DNA of 64,000 nucleotides from Glandiceps talaboti (GCF_964340395.1 NC_135557.1:721646-785645); one strand, 5' to 3'. Counted from the stretch's first letter, positions 27,151 to 40,865 are shown. Notes: generated from the letters alone by a model not told the origin. Program-made: numbers and translations.

Positions 27151-30008
27151 CGGTGTCTATAAGAGTAGTCAGTGTGTATAAGAGTAGTCAGTGTCTATAA
27201 GATTAGTCAGTGTGTATAAGAGTAGTCAGTGTCTATAAGAGTAGTTAGTGGCTATAAGAGTAGTCAGTGTCTATAAGATTAGTCAGTGTGTATAAGAGTA
27301 GTCAGTGTCTATAAGAGTAGTCAGTGTCTATAAGAGTAGTCAGTGTGTATAAGAGTAGTCTGTGTCTATAAGAGTAGTCAGTGTCTATAAGAGTAGTCAG
27401 TGTCTATAAGAGTAGTCAGTGTGTATAAGAGTAGTCAGTGTCTAAGAGTAGTCAGTGTGTATAAGAGTAGTCAGTGTCTATAAATAGTCAGTGTCTATAA
27501 GAGTAGTTAGTGGCTATAAGAGTAGTCAGTGTCTATAAGATTAGTCAGTGTGTATAAGAGTAGTCAGTGTCTATAAGAGTAGTCATTGTCTATAAGAGTA
27601 GTCAGTGTGTATAAGAGTAGTCAGTGTCTATAAGAGTAGTCAGTGTGAATAAGAGTAGTCAGTGTCTATAAGAGTAGTCAGTGTCTATAAGAGTAGTTAG
27701 TGTGTATAAGAGTAGTCAGTGTCTATAAGAGTAGTCAGTGTCTATAAGAGTAGTCAGTGTCTATAAGAGTAGTCAGTGTCTATAAGAGTAGTCAGTGTCT
27801 ATAAGAGTAGTCAGTGTCTATAAGAGTAGTCAGTGTCTATAAGAGTAGTCATTGTGTATAAGAGTAGTCAGTGTCTATAAGTAGTCAGTGTCTATAAGAG
27901 TAGTCAGTGTCTATAAGAGTAGTCAGTGTGTATAAGAGTAGTCAGTGTGTATAAGAGTAGTCAGTCTATAAGAGTAGTCAGTGTCTATAAGAGTAGTCAG
28001 TGTCTATAAGTAGTCAGTGTCTATAAGAGTAGTCAGTGTGTATAAGAGTAGTCCGTGTCTATAAGAGTAGACAGTGTCTATAAGAGTAGTCAGTGTCTAT
28101 AAGAGTAGTCAGTGTCTATAAGAGTAGTCAGTGTCTATGAGTAGTCAGTGTCTATGAGTAGTCAGTGTCTATAAGAGTAGTCAGTGTCTATAAGAGTAGT
28201 CAGTGTCTATAAGAGTAGTCAGTGTCTATAAGAGTAGTCAGTGTCTATAAGAGTAGTCAGTGTGTATAAGAGTAGTCAGTGTCTATAAGAGTAGTCAGTG
28301 GCTATAAGAGTAGTCAGTGTGTATAAGATTAGTCAGTGTCTATAAGAGTAGTCAGTGTTTATAAGAGTAGTCAGTGTGTATAAGAGTAGTCATTGTGTAT
28401 AAGAGTAGTCAGTGTGTATTAGAGTAGTCAGTGTGTATAAGATTAGTCATTGTGTATAAGAGTAGTCAGTGTGTATAAGAGTAGTCATTGTGTATAAGAG
28501 TAGTCATTGTGAATAAGAGTAGTCAGTGTGTATAAGAGTAGTCAGTGTCTATAAGAGTAGTCAGTGTCTATAAGAGTAGTCAGTGGCTATAAGAGTAGTC
28601 AGTGTCTATAAGAGTAGTCAGTGTCTATAAGAGTAGTCAGTGTGTATAAGAGTAGTCAGTGTGTATAAGAGTAGTCAGTGTGTATAAGAGTAGTCAGTGT
28701 ATATAAGAGTAGTCAGTGTCTATAAGAGTAGTCAGTGTCTATAAGAGTAGTCAGTGTCTATAAGAGTAGTCAGTGTGTATAAGATTAGTCAGTGTCTATA
28801 AGAGTAGTCAGTGTCTATAAGAGTAGTCAGTGTCTATAAGAGTAGTCAGTGTGTATAAGATTAGTCAGTGTCTATAAGAGTAGTCAGTGTCTATAAGAGT
28901 ATTCAGTGTCCATAAGAGTAGTCATTGTCTATAAGAGTAGTCAGTGTCTATAAGAGTAGTCAGTGTGTATAAGATTAGTCAGTGTCTATAAGAGTAGTCA
29001 TTGTCTATAAGAGTAATCAGTGTCTATAAGAGTAGTCAGTGTGTATAAGAGTAGTCAGTGTCTATAAGAGTAGTCAGTGTCTATGAGTAGTCAGTGTCTA
29101 TAAGAGTAGTCAGTGGCTATAAGAGTAGTCAGTGTGTATAAGATTAGTCAGTGTGTATAAGAGTAGTCAGTGTCTATAAGAGTAGTCAGTGTCTATAAGA
29201 GTAGTCAGTGTCTATAAGAGTAGTCAGTGTCTATAAGAGTAGTCAGTGTATATAAGAGTAGTCAGTATGTATAAGAGTAGTCATTGTCAATAAGAGTAGT
29301 TAGTGTCTATAAGAGTAGTCAGTGTGTATAAGAGTAGTCAGTGTCTATAAGAGTAGTCAGTGTCTATAAGAGTAGTCAGTGTCTATAAGAGTAGTCAGTG
29401 TGTATAAGAGTAGTCAGTGTCTATGAGTAGTCAGTGTCTATAAGAGTAGTCATTGTCTATAAGAGTAGTCAGTGTCTATAAGAGTAGTCAGTGTCTATAA
29501 GAGTAGTCAGTGTGTATAAGAGTAGTCAGTGTCTATGAGTAGTCAGTGTCTATAAGAGTAGTCATTGTCTATAAGAGTAGTCAGTGTCTATAAGAGTAGT
29601 CAGTGTGTATAAGAGTAGTCAGTGTCTATAAGAGTAGTCAGTGTCTATAAGAGTAGTCAGTGTCTATGAGTAGTCAGTGTCTATAAGAGTAGTCAGTGTG
29701 TATAAGAGTAGTCAGTGTCTATAAGTAGTCAGTGTCTATAAGAGTAGTCATTGTCTATAAGAGTAGTCAGTGTCTATAAGAGTAGTCAGTGTCTATAAGA
29801 GTAGTCAGTGTCTAGAAGAGTAGTCAGTGTCTATAAGAGTAGTCAGTGTCTATGAGTAGTCAGTGTCTATAAGAGTAGTCAGTGTCTATAAGAGTAGTCA
29901 GTGTGTATAAGAGTAGTCAGTGTCTATAAGAGTAGTTAGTGGCTATAAGAGTAGTCAGTGTCTATAAGTAGTCAGTGTCTATAAGAGTAGTCAGTGTGTA
30001 TAAGAGTA

Positions 30009-32128
30009 GTCCGTGTCTATAAGAGTAGACAGTGTCTATAAGAGTAGTCAGTGTCTATAAGAGTAGTCAGTGGCTATAAGAGTAGTCAGTGTCTATAAGA
30101 GTAGTCAGTGTCTATAAGAGTAGTCAGTGTGTATAAGAGTAGTCAGTGTCTATAAGAGTAGTCAGTGGCTATAAGAGTAGTCAGTGTGTATAAGATTAGT
30201 CAGTGTCTATAAGAGTAGTCAGTGTCTATAAGAGTAGTCAGTGTGTATAAGAGTAGTCATTGTGTATAAGAGTAGTCAGTGGCTATAAGAGTAGTCAGTG
30301 TGTATAAGAGTAGTCAGTGTCTATAAGAGTAGTCAGTGTCTATAAGAGTAGTCAGTGTGTATAAGAGTAGTCATTGTGTATAAGAGTAGTCATTGTGAAT
30401 AAGAGTAGTCAGTGTGTATAAGAGTAGTCAGTGTCTATAAGAGTAGTCAGTGTCTATAAGAGTAGTCAGTGGCTATAAGAGTAGTCAGTGTCTATAAGAG
30501 TAGTCAGTGTCTATAAGAGTAGTCAGTGTGTATAAGAGTAGTCAGTGTGTATAAGAGTAGTCAGTGTGTATAAGAGTAGTCAGTGTATATAAGAGTAGTC
30601 AGTGTCTATAAGAGTAGTCAGTGTCTATAAGAGTAGTCAGTGTATATAAGAGTAGTCAGTGTCTATAAGAGTAGTCAGTGTCTATAAGAGTAGTCAGTGT
30701 GTATAAGAGTAGTCATTGTGTATAAGAGTAGTCAGTGTCTATAAGAGTAGTCAGTGTCTATAAGAGTAGTCAGTGTGTATAAGATTAGTCAGTGTCTATA
30801 AGAGTAGTCAGTGTCTATAAGAGTAGTCAGTGTCTATAAGAGTAGTCAGTGTGTATAAGATTAGTCAGTGTCTATAAGAGTAGTCAGTGTCTATAAGAGT
30901 ATTCAGTGTCCATAAGAGTAGTCATTGTCTATAAGAGTAGTCAGTGTCTATAAGAGTAGTCAGTGTGTATAAGATTAGTCAGTGTCTATAAGAGTAGTCA
31001 TTGTCTATAAGAGTAGTCAGTGTCTATAAGAGTAGTCAGTGTGTATAAGAGTAGTCAGTGTCTATAAGAGTAGTCATTGTCTATAAGAGTAGTCAGTGTC
31101 TACAAGAGTAGTCAGTGTGTATAAGATTAGTCAGTGTGTATAAGATTAGTCAGTGTGTATAAGAGTAGTCAGTGTCTATAAGAGTAGTCAGTGTCTATAA
31201 GATTAGTTAGTGTCTATAAGAGTAGTCAGTGTGTATAAGAGTAGTCAGTGTGTATAAGAGTAGTCAGTGTCTATAAGAGTAGTCAGTGTCTATAAGAGTA
31301 GTCAGTGTCTATAAGAGTAGTCAGTGTGTATAAGAGTAGTCAGTGTCTATAAGAGTAGTCAGTGTCTATAAGAGTAGTCAGTGTGTATAAGAGTAGTCAG
31401 TGTGTATAAGAGTAGTCAGTGTCTATAAGAGTAGTCAGTGTCTATAAGTAGTCAGTGTCTATAAGAGTAGTCAATGTCTATAAGAGTAGTCAGTGTCTAT
31501 AAGAGTAGTCAGTGTGTATAAGAGTAGTCAGTGTCTATAAGAGTAGTCAGTGTCTATAAGAGTAGTCAGTGTCTATGAGTAGTCAGTGTCTATAAGATTA
31601 GTCAGTGTGTATAAGAGTAGTCAGTGTCTATAAGTAGTCAGTGTCTATAAGAGTAGTCATTGTCTATAAGAGTAGTCAGTGTCTATAAGAGTAGTCAGTG
31701 TGTATAAGAGTAGTCAGTGTCTATAAGAGTAGTCAGTGTCTATAAGAGTAGTCAGTGTCTATGAGTAGTCAGTGTCTATAAGAGTAGTCAGTGGCTATAA
31801 GAGTAGTCAGTGTCTATAAGAGTAGTCAGTGTCTATAAGAGTAGTCATTGTCTATAAGAGTAGTCAGTGTCTATAAGAGTAGTCAGTGTCTATAAGAGTA
31901 GTCAATGTGTATAAGATTAGTCAGTGTGTATAAGAGTAGTCAGTGTTTATAAGTAGTCAGTGTCTATAAGAGTAGTCAGTGTGTATAAGATTAGTCAGTG
32001 TCTATAAGAGTAGTCAGTGTCTATAAGAGTAGTCAGTGTGAATAAGAGTAGTCAGTGTCTATAAGAGTAGTCAGTGTCTATAAGAGTAGTCAGTGTGAAT
32101 AAGAGTAGTCAGTGTCTATAAGAGTAGT
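30009..32128 (+). repeat. Higher-order block B2 of the 19-bp array
   Basis: Same ordered markers as block B1, at 30,009, 30,901, 31,471 and 32,128, each exactly 4,978 bp downstream of B1 and 2,739 bp upstream of B3. B2 and B3 are therefore a direct tandem duplication with a 2,739-bp period. Confidence 0.92.
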
Positions 32129-32747
32129 CGGTGTCTATAAGAGTAGTCAGTGTGTATAAGAGTAGTCAGTGTCTATAAGATTAGTCAGTGTGTATAAGAG
32201 TAGTCAGTGTCTATAAGAGTAGTTAGTGGCTATAAGAGTAGTCAGTGTCTATAAGATTAGTCAGTGTGTATAAGAGTAGTCAGTGTCTATAAGAGTAGTC
32301 AGTGTCTATAAGAGTAGTCAGTGTGTATAAGAGTAGTCTGTGTCTATAAGAGTAGTCAGTGTCTATAAGAGTAGTCAGTGTCTATAAGAGTAGTCAGTGT
32401 GTATAAGAGTAGTCAGTGTCTAAGAGTAGTCAGTGTGTATAAGAGTAGTCAGTGTCTATAAATAGTCAGTGTCTATAAGAGTAGTTAGTGGCTATAAGAG
32501 TAGTCAGTGTCTATAAGATTAGTCAGTGTGTATAAGAGTAGTCAGTGTCTATAAGAGTAGTCATTGTCTATAAGAGTAGTCAGTGTGTATAAGAGTAGTC
32601 AGTGTCTATAAGAGTAGTCAGTGTGAATAAGAGTAGTCAGTGTCTATAAGAGTAGTCAGTGTCTATAAGAGTAGTTAGTGGCTATAAGAGTAGTCAGTGT
32701 CTATAAGTAGTCAGTGTCTATAAGAGTAGTCAGTGTGTATAAGAGTA

Positions 32748-34867
32748 GTCCGTGTCTATAAGAGTAGACAGTGTCTATAAGAGTAGTCAGTGTCTATAAG
32801 AGTAGTCAGTGGCTATAAGAGTAGTCAGTGTCTATAAGAGTAGTCAGTGTCTATAAGAGTAGTCAGTGTGTATAAGAGTAGTCAGTGTCTATAAGAGTAG
32901 TCAGTGGCTATAAGAGTAGTCAGTGTGTATAAGATTAGTCAGTGTCTATAAGAGTAGTCAGTGTCTATAAGAGTAGTCAGTGTGTATAAGAGTAGTCATT
33001 GTGTATAAGAGTAGTCAGTGGCTATAAGAGTAGTCAGTGTGTATAAGAGTAGTCAGTGTCTATAAGAGTAGTCAGTGTCTATAAGAGTAGTCAGTGTGTA
33101 TAAGAGTAGTCATTGTGTATAAGAGTAGTCATTGTGAATAAGAGTAGTCAGTGTGTATAAGAGTAGTCAGTGTCTATAAGAGTAGTCAGTGTCTATAAGA
33201 GTAGTCAGTGGCTATAAGAGTAGTCAGTGTCTATAAGAGTAGTCAGTGTCTATAAGAGTAGTCAGTGTGTATAAGAGTAGTCAGTGTGTATAAGAGTAGT
33301 CAGTGTGTATAAGAGTAGTCATTGTCTATAAGAGTAGTCAGTGTCTATAAGAGTAGTCAGTGTGTATAAGAGTAGTCAGTGTCTATAAGAGTAGTCATTG
33401 TCTATAAGAGTAGTCAGTGTCTATAAGAGTAGTCAGTGTGTATAAGAGTAGTCATTGTGTATAAGAGTAGTCAGTGTCTATAAGAGTAGTCAGTGTCTAT
33501 AAGAGTAGTCAGTGTGTATAAGATTAGTCAGTGTCTATAAGAGTAGTCAGTGTCTATAAGAGTAGTCAGTGTCTATAAGAGTAGTCAGTGTGTATAAGAT
33601 TAGTCAGTGTCTATAAGAGTAGTCAGTGTCTATAAGAGTATTCAGTGTCCATAAGAGTAGTCATTGTCTATAAGAGTAGTCAGTGTCTATAAGAGTAGTC
33701 AGTGTGTATAAGATTAGTCAGTGTCTATAAGAGTAGTCATTGTCTATAAGAGTAGTCAGTGTCTATAAGAGTAGTCAGTGTGTATAAGAGTAGTCAGTGT
33801 CTATAAGAGTAGTCATTGTCTATAAGAGTAGTCAGTGTCTATAAGAGTAGTCAGTGTGTATAAGATTAGTCAGTGTGTATAAGATTAGTCAGTGTGTATA
33901 AGAGTAGTCAGTGTCTATAAGAGTAGTCAGTGTCTATAAGATTAGTTAGTGTCTATAAGAGTAGTCAGTGTGTATAAGAGTAGTCAGTGTGTATAAGAGT
34001 AGTCAGTGTCTATAAGAGTAGTCAGTGTCTATAAGAGTAGTCAGTGTCTATAAGAGTAGTCAGTGTGTATAAGAGTAGTCAGTGTCTATAAGAGTAGTCA
34101 GTGTCTATAAGAGTAGTCAGTGTGTATAAGAGTAGTCAGTGTGTATAAGAGTAGTCAGTGTCTATAAGAGTAGTCAGTGTCTATAAGTAGTCAGTGTCTA
34201 TAAGAGTAGTCAATGTCTATAAGAGTAGTCAGTGTCTATAAGAGTAGTCAGTGTGTATAAGAGTAGTCAGTGTCTATAAGAGTAGTCAGTGTCTATAAGA
34301 GTAGTCAGTGTCTATGAGTAGTCAGTGTCTATAAGATTAGTCAGTGTGTATAAGAGTAGTCAGTGTCTATAAGTAGTCAGTGTCTATAAGAGTAGTCATT
34401 GTCTATAAGAGTAGTCAGTGTCTATAAGAGTAGTCAGTGTGTATAAGAGTAGTCAGTGTCTATAAGAGTAGTCAGTGTCTATAAGAGTAGTCAGTGTCTA
34501 TGAGTAGTCAGTGTCTATAAGAGTAGTCAGTGGCTATAAGAGTAGTCAGTGTCTATAAGAGTAGTCAGTGTCTATAAGAGTAGTCATTGTCTATAAGAGT
34601 AGTCAGTGTCTATAAGAGTAGTCAGTGTCTATAAGAGTAGTCAATGTGTATAAGATTAGTCAGTGTGTATAAGAGTAGTCAGTGTTTATAAGTAGTCAGT
34701 GTCTATAAGAGTAGTCAGTGTGTATAAGATTAGTCAGTGTCTATAAGAGTAGTCAGTGTCTATAAGAGTAGTCAGTGTGAATAAGAGTAGTCAGTGTCTA
34801 TAAGAGTAGTCAGTGTCTATAAGAGTAGTCAGTGTGAATAAGAGTAGTCAGTGTCTATAAGAGTAGT
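32748..34867 (+). repeat. Higher-order block B3 of the 19-bp array
   Basis: Third collinear copy, markers at 32,748, 33,640, 34,210 and 34,867, each exactly 2,739 bp after its B2 counterpart. Confidence 0.92.
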
Positions 34868-37800
34868 CGGTGTCTATAAGAGTAGTCAGTGTGTATAAGA
34901 GTAGTCAGTGTCTATAAGATTAGTCAGTGTGTATAAGAGTAGTCAGTGTCTATAAGAGTAGTTAGTGGCTATAAGAGTAGTCAGTGTCTATAAGATTAGT
35001 CAGTGTGTATAAGAGTAGTCAGTGTCTATAAGAGTAGTCAGTGTCTATAAGAGTAGTCAGTGTGTATAAGAGTAGTCTGTGTCTATAAGAGTAGTCAGTG
35101 TCTATAAGAGTAGTCAGTGTCTATAAGAGTAGTCAGTGTGTATAAGAGTAGTCAGTGTCTAAGAGTAGTCAGTGTGTATAAGAGTAGTCAGTGTCTATAA
35201 ATAGTCAGTGTCTATAAGAGTAGTTAGTGGCTATAAGAGTAGTCAGTGTCTATAAGATTAGTCAGTGTGTATAAGAGTAGTCAGTGTCTATAAGAGTAGT
35301 CATTGTCTATAAGAGTAGTCAGTGTGTATAAGAGTAGTCAGTGTCTATAAGAGTAGTCAGTGTGAATAAGAGTAGTCAGTGTCTATAAGAGTAGTCAGTG
35401 TCTATAAGAGTAGTTAGTGTGTATAAGAGTAGTCAGTGTCTATAAGAGTAGTCAGTGTCTATAAGAGTAGTCAGTGTCTATAAGAGTAGTCAGTGTCTAT
35501 AAGAGTAGTCAGTGTCTATAAGAGTAGTCAGTGTCTATAAGAGTAGTCAGTGTCTATAAGAGTAGTCATTGTGTATAAGAGTAGTCAGTGTCTATAAGTA
35601 GTCAGTGTCTATAAGAGTAGTCAGTGTCTATAAGAGTAGTCAGTGTGTATAAGAGTAGTCAGTGTGTATAAGAGTAGTCAGTCTATAAGAGTAGTCAGTG
35701 TCTATAAGAGTAGTCAGTGTCTATAAGTAGTCAGTGTCTATAAGAGTAGTCAGTGTGTATAAGAGTAGTCCGTGTCTATAAGAGTAGACAGTGTCTATAA
35801 GAGTAGTCAGTGTCTATAAGAGTAGTCAGTGTCTATAAGAGTAGTCAGTGTCTATGAGTAGTCAGTGTCTATGAGTAGTCAGTGTCTATAAGAGTAGTCA
35901 GTGTCTATAAGAGTAGTCAGTGTCTATAAGAGTAGTCAGTGTCTATAAGAGTAGTCAGTGTGTATAAGAGTAGTCAGTGTCTATAAGAGTAGTCAGTGGC
36001 TATAAGAGTAGTCAGTGTGTATAAGATTAGTCAGTGTCTATAAGAGTAGTCAGTGTGTATAAGAGTAGTCAGTGTGTATTAGAGTAGTCAGTGTGTATAA
36101 GATTAGTTAGTGTGTATAAGAGTAGTCAGTGTGTATAAGAGTAGTCAGTGTGTATAAGAGTAGTCATTGTGTATAAGAGTAGTCATTGTGAATAAGAGTA
36201 GTCAGTGTGTATAAGAGTAGTCAGTGTCTATAAGAGTAGTCAGTGTCTATAAGAGTAGTCAGTGTCTATAAGAGTAGTCAGTGTCTATAAGAGTAGTCAG
36301 TGTGTATAAGAGTAGTCAGTGTCTATAAGAGTAGTCAGTGTCTATAAGAGTAGTCAGTGTGTATAAGAGTAGTCATTGTGTATAAGAGTAGTCATTGTGA
36401 ATAAGAGTAGTCAGTGTGTATAAGAGTAGTCAGTGTCTATAAGAGTAGTCAGTGTCTATAAGAGTAGTCAGTGGCTATAAGAGTAGTCAGTGTCTATAAG
36501 AGTAGTCAGTGTCTATAAGAGTAGTCAGTGTGTATAAGAGTAGTCAGTGTGTATAAGAGTAGTCAGTGTGTATAAGAGTAGTCAGTGTATATAAGAGTAG
36601 TCAGTGTCTATAAGAGTAGTCAGTGTCTATAAGAGTAGTCAGTGTCTATAAGAGTAGTCAGTGTGTATAAGATTAGTCAGTGTCTATAAGAGTACTCAGT
36701 GTCTATAAGAGTAGTCAGTGTCTATAAGAGTAGTCAGTGTGTATAAGATTAGTCAGTGTCTATAAGAGTAGTCAGTGTCTATAAGAGTATTCAGTGTCCA
36801 TAAGAGTAGTCATTGTCTATAAGAGTAGTCAGTGTCTATAAGAGTAGTCAGTGTGTATAAGATTAGTCAGTGTCTATAAGAGTAGTCATTGTCTATAAGA
36901 GTAATCAGTGTCTATAAGAGTAGTCAGTGTGTATAAGAGTAGTCAGTGTCTATAAGAGTAGTCAGTGTCTATGAGTAGTCAGTGTCTATAAGAGTAGTCA
37001 GTGGCTATAAGAGTAGTCAGTGTGTATAAGATTAGTCAGTGTCTATAAGAGTAGTCAGTGTCTATAAGAGTAGTCAGTGTCTATAAGAGTAGTCAGTGTC
37101 TATAAGAGTAGTCAGTGTCTATAAGAGTAGTCAGTGTATATAAGAGTAGTCAGTATGTATAAGAGTAGTCATTGTCAATAAGAGTAGTTAGTGTCTATAA
37201 GAGTAGTCAGTGTGTATAAGAGTAGTCAGTGTCTATAAGAGTAGTCAGTGTCTATAAGAGTAGTCAGTGTCTATAAGAGTAGTCAGTGTGTATAAGAGTA
37301 GTCAGTGTCTATGAGTAGTCAGTGTCTATAAGAGTAGTCATTGTCTATAAGAGTAGTCAGTGTCTATAAGAGTAGTCAGTGTCTATAAGAGTAGTCAGTG
37401 TGTATAAGAGTAGTCAGTGTCTATGAGTAGTCAGTGTCTATAAGAGTAGTCATTGTCTATAAGAGTAGTCAGTGTCTATAAGAGTAGTCAGTGTGTATAA
37501 GAGTAGTCAGTGTCTATAAGAGTAGTCAGTGTCTATAAGAGTAGTCAGTGTCTATGAGTAGTCAGTGTCTATAAGAGTAGTCAGTGTGTATAAGAGTAGT
37601 CAGTGTCTATAAGTAGTCAGTGTCTATAAGAGTAGTCATTGTCTATAAGAGTAGTCAGTGTCTATAAGAGTAGTCAGTGTCTATAAGAGTAGTCAGTGTC
37701 TAGAAGAGTAGTCAGTGTCTATAAGAGTAGTCAGTGTCTATGAGTAGTCAGTGTCTATAAGAGTAGTCAGTGGCTATAAGAGTAGTCAGTGTCTATAAGA

Positions 37801-40757
37801 GTAGTCAGTGTCTATAAGAGTAGTCATTGTCTATAAGAGTAGTCAGTGTCTATAAGAGTAGTCAGTGTCTATAAGAGTAGTCAGTGTGTATAAGATTAGT
37901 CAGTGTGTATAAGAGTAGTCAGTGTTTATAAGTAGTCAGTGTCTATAAGAGTAGTCAGTGTGTATAAGATTAGTCAGTGTCTATAAGAGTAGTCAGTGTC
38001 TATAAGAGTAGTCAGTGTGAATAAGAGTAGTCAGTGTCTATAAGAGTAGTCAGTGTCTATAAGAGTAGTCAGTGGGAATAAGAGTAGTCAGTGTCTATAA
38101 GAGTAGTCAGTGTCTATAAGAGTAGTCAGTGTCTATAAGAGTAGTCAGTGTCTATAAGATTAGTCAGTGTGTATAAGAGTAGTCAGTGTCTATAAGAGTA
38201 GTTAGTGGCTATAAGAGTAGTCAGTGTCTATAAGATTAGTCAGTGTGTATAAGAGTAGTCAGTGTCTATAAGAGTAGTCAGTGTGTATAAGAGTAGTCAG
38301 TGTCTATAAGAGTAGTCAGTGTCTATAAGAGTAGTCAGTGTCTATAAGAGTTGTCAGTGTGTATAAGAGTAGTCAGTGTCTATAAGAGTAGTCAGTGTGT
38401 ATAAGAGTAGTCAGTGTCTATAAGAGTAGTCAGTGTCTATAAGAGTAGTCAGTGTCTATAAGAGTAGTCAGTGGCTATAAGAGTAGTCAGTGTCTATAAG
38501 ATTAGTCAGTGTGTATAAGAGTAGTCAGTGTCTATAAGAGTAGTCATTGTCTATAAGAGTAGTCAGTGTGTATAAGAGTAGTCAGTGTCTATAAGAGTAG
38601 TCAGTGTGAATAAGAGTAGTCAGTGTCTATAAGAGTAGTCAGTGTCTATAAGAGTAGTTAGTGTGTATAAGAGTAGTCAGTGTGTATAAGAGTAGTCAGT
38701 GTCTATAAGAGTAGTCAGTGTCTATAAGAGTAGTCAGTGTCTATAAGAGTAGTCAGTGTCTATAAGAGTAGTCAGTGTCTATAAGAGTAGTCAGTGTCTA
38801 TAAGAGTAGTCAGTGTCTATAAGAGTAGTCAGTGTCTATAAGAGTAGTCATTGTGTATAAGAGTAGTCAGTGTCTATAAGTAGTCAGTGTCTATAAGAGT
38901 AGTCAGTGTCTATAAGAGTAGTCAGTGTGTATAAGAGTAGTCAGTGTGTATAAGAGTAGTCAGTCTATAAGAGTAGTCAGAGTCTATAAGAGTAGTCAGT
39001 GTCTATAAGTAGTCAGTGTCTATAAGAGTAGTCAGTGTGTATAAGAGTAGTCCGTGTCTATAAGAGTAGACAGTGTCTATAAGAGTAGTCAGTGTCTATA
39101 AGAGTAGTCAGTGTCTATAAGAGTAGTCAGTGTCTATGAGTAGTCAGTGGCTATAAGAGTAGTCAGTGTCTATAAGAGTAGTCAGTGTCTATAAGAGTAG
39201 TCAGTGTCTATAAGAGTAGTCAGTGTCTATAAGAGTAGTCAGTGTGTATAAGAGTAGTCAGTGTCTATAAGAGTAGTCAGTGGCTATAAGAGTAGTCAGT
39301 GTGTATAAGATTAGTCAGTGTCTATAAGAGTAGTCAGTGTCTATAAGAGTAGTCAGTGTGTATAAGAGTAGTCATTGTGTATAAGAGTAGTCAGTGTGTA
39401 TAAGAGTAGTCAGTGTGTATAAGAGTAGTCAGTGTGTATAAGAGTAGTCAGTGTCTATAAGAGTAGTCAGTGTCTATAAGAGTAGTCAGTGTGTATAAGA
39501 GTAGTCATTGTGTATAAGAGTAGTCATTGTGAATAAGAGTAGTCAGTGTGTATAAGAGTAGTCAGTGTCTATAAGAGTAGTCAGTGTCTATAAGAGTAGT
39601 CAGTGGCTATAAGAGTAGTCAGTGTCTATAAGAGTAGTCAGTGTCTATAAGAGTAGTCAGTGTGTATAAGAGTAGTCAGTGTGTATAAGAGTAGTCAGTG
39701 TGTATAAGAGTAGTCAGTGTATATAAGAGTAGTCAGTGTCTATAAGAGTAGTCAGTGTCTATAAGAGTAGTCAGTGTATATAAGAGTAGTCAGTGTCTAT
39801 AAGAGTAGTCAGTGTCTATAAGAGTAGTCAGTGTGTATAAGAGTAGTCATTGTGTATAAGAGTAGTCAGTGTCTATAAGAGTAGTCAGTGTCTATAAGAG
39901 TAGTCAGTGTGTATAAGATTAGTCAGTGTCTATAAGAGTAGTCAGTGTCTATAAGAGTAGTCAGTGTCTATAAGAGTAGTCAGTGTGTATAAGATTAGTC
40001 AGTGTCTATAAGAGTAGTCAGTGTCTATAAGAGTATTCAGTGTCCATAAGAGTAGTCATTGTCTATAAGAGTAGTCAGTGTCTATAAGAGTAGTCAGTGT
40101 GTATAAGATTAGTCAGTGTCTATAAGAGTAGTCATTGTCTATAAGAGTAGTCAGTGTCTATAAGAGTAGTCAGTGTGTATAAGAGTAGTCAGTGTCTATA
40201 AGAGTAGTCATTGTCTATAAGAGTAGTCAGTGTCTATAAGAGTAGTCAGTGTGTATAAGATTAGTCAGTGTGTATAAGAGTAGTCAGTGTCTATAAGAGT
40301 AGTCAGTGTCTATAAGATTAGTTAGTGTCTATAAGAGTAGTCAGTGTGTATAAGAGTAGTCAGTGTGTATAAGAGTAGTCAGTGTCTATAAGAGTAGTCA
40401 GTGTCTATAAGAGTAGTCAGTGTCTATAAGAGTAGTCAGTGTGTATAAGAGTAGTCAGTGTCTATAAGAGTAGTCAGTGTCTATAAGAGTAGTCAGTGTG
40501 TATAAGAGTAGTCAGTGTCTATAAGAGTAGTCAGTGTCTATAAGAGTAGTCAGTGTCTATAAGAGTAGTCAGTGTGTATAAGAGTAGTCAGTGTCTATAA
40601 GAGTAGTCAGTGTCTATAAGAGTAGTCAGTGTCTATAAGAGTAGTCAGTGTCTATAAGAGTAGTCAGTGTCTATAAGAGTACTCAGTGTCTATAAGAGTA
40701 GTCAGTGTGTATGAGTAGTCAGTGTCTATAAGAGTAGTCAGTGTCTATAAGAGTAGT

Positions 40758-40865
40758 TAATGTTTTGCTACTAGTAGTCAATGTTTATTAATGTTGTCTT
40801 GTCAATGGTCTTGATAGAGATATTTGAGGCAGTACTTGTATTATAACCTTTATTTGCTTATATAG
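40758..40865 (+). other. Short unique spacer and 3' splice site between satellite and exon
   Basis: Only about 110 bp of ordinary sequence separates the 19-bp array from the following exon. It ends in the pyrimidine-containing stretch CCTTTATTTGCTTATATAG with the acceptor AG at 40,864-40,865. An in-frame TAG overlaps the acceptor, so the coding frame cannot extend further 5'. Confidence 0.7.

Larger units (their letters stand above)
1..40757 (+). repeat. 19-bp tandem satellite array, over 40 kb
   Basis: Continuous head-to-tail copies of the 19-bp unit TATAAGAGTAGTCAGTGTC, about 2,150 units, in one orientation and already running at base 1. Recurrent variants are C or G at the last base (GTGTC/GTGTG), GATTAGTC for GAGTAGTC, CATTG for CAGTG, GTGAATAAG, TTAGTGGC, and 17-bp units that lose two bases (TATAAGTAGTC, TATGAGTAGTC). 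Variants are arranged in blocks that recur kilobases apart, so the array has a higher-order structure. Each unit carries TAA and TAG, and 19 is not a multiple of 3, so every frame is closed on both strands. Since an exon with an acceptor site follows directly, the array most likely lies in an intron. The distal edge (40,740-40,800) decays into degenerate TAGTCAATGTTTATT-like sequence. Confidence 0.98.

Noticed and set aside
1-40757. CRISPR-like array (short direct repeats over a long region)
   Set aside because: The units are contiguous, with no unique spacers, and the surroundings are eukaryotic introns.
1-40757. Telomeric repeat
   Set aside because: The unit TATAAGAGTAGTCAGTGTC has no resemblance to TTAGGG-type telomere repeats and the array is interstitial.
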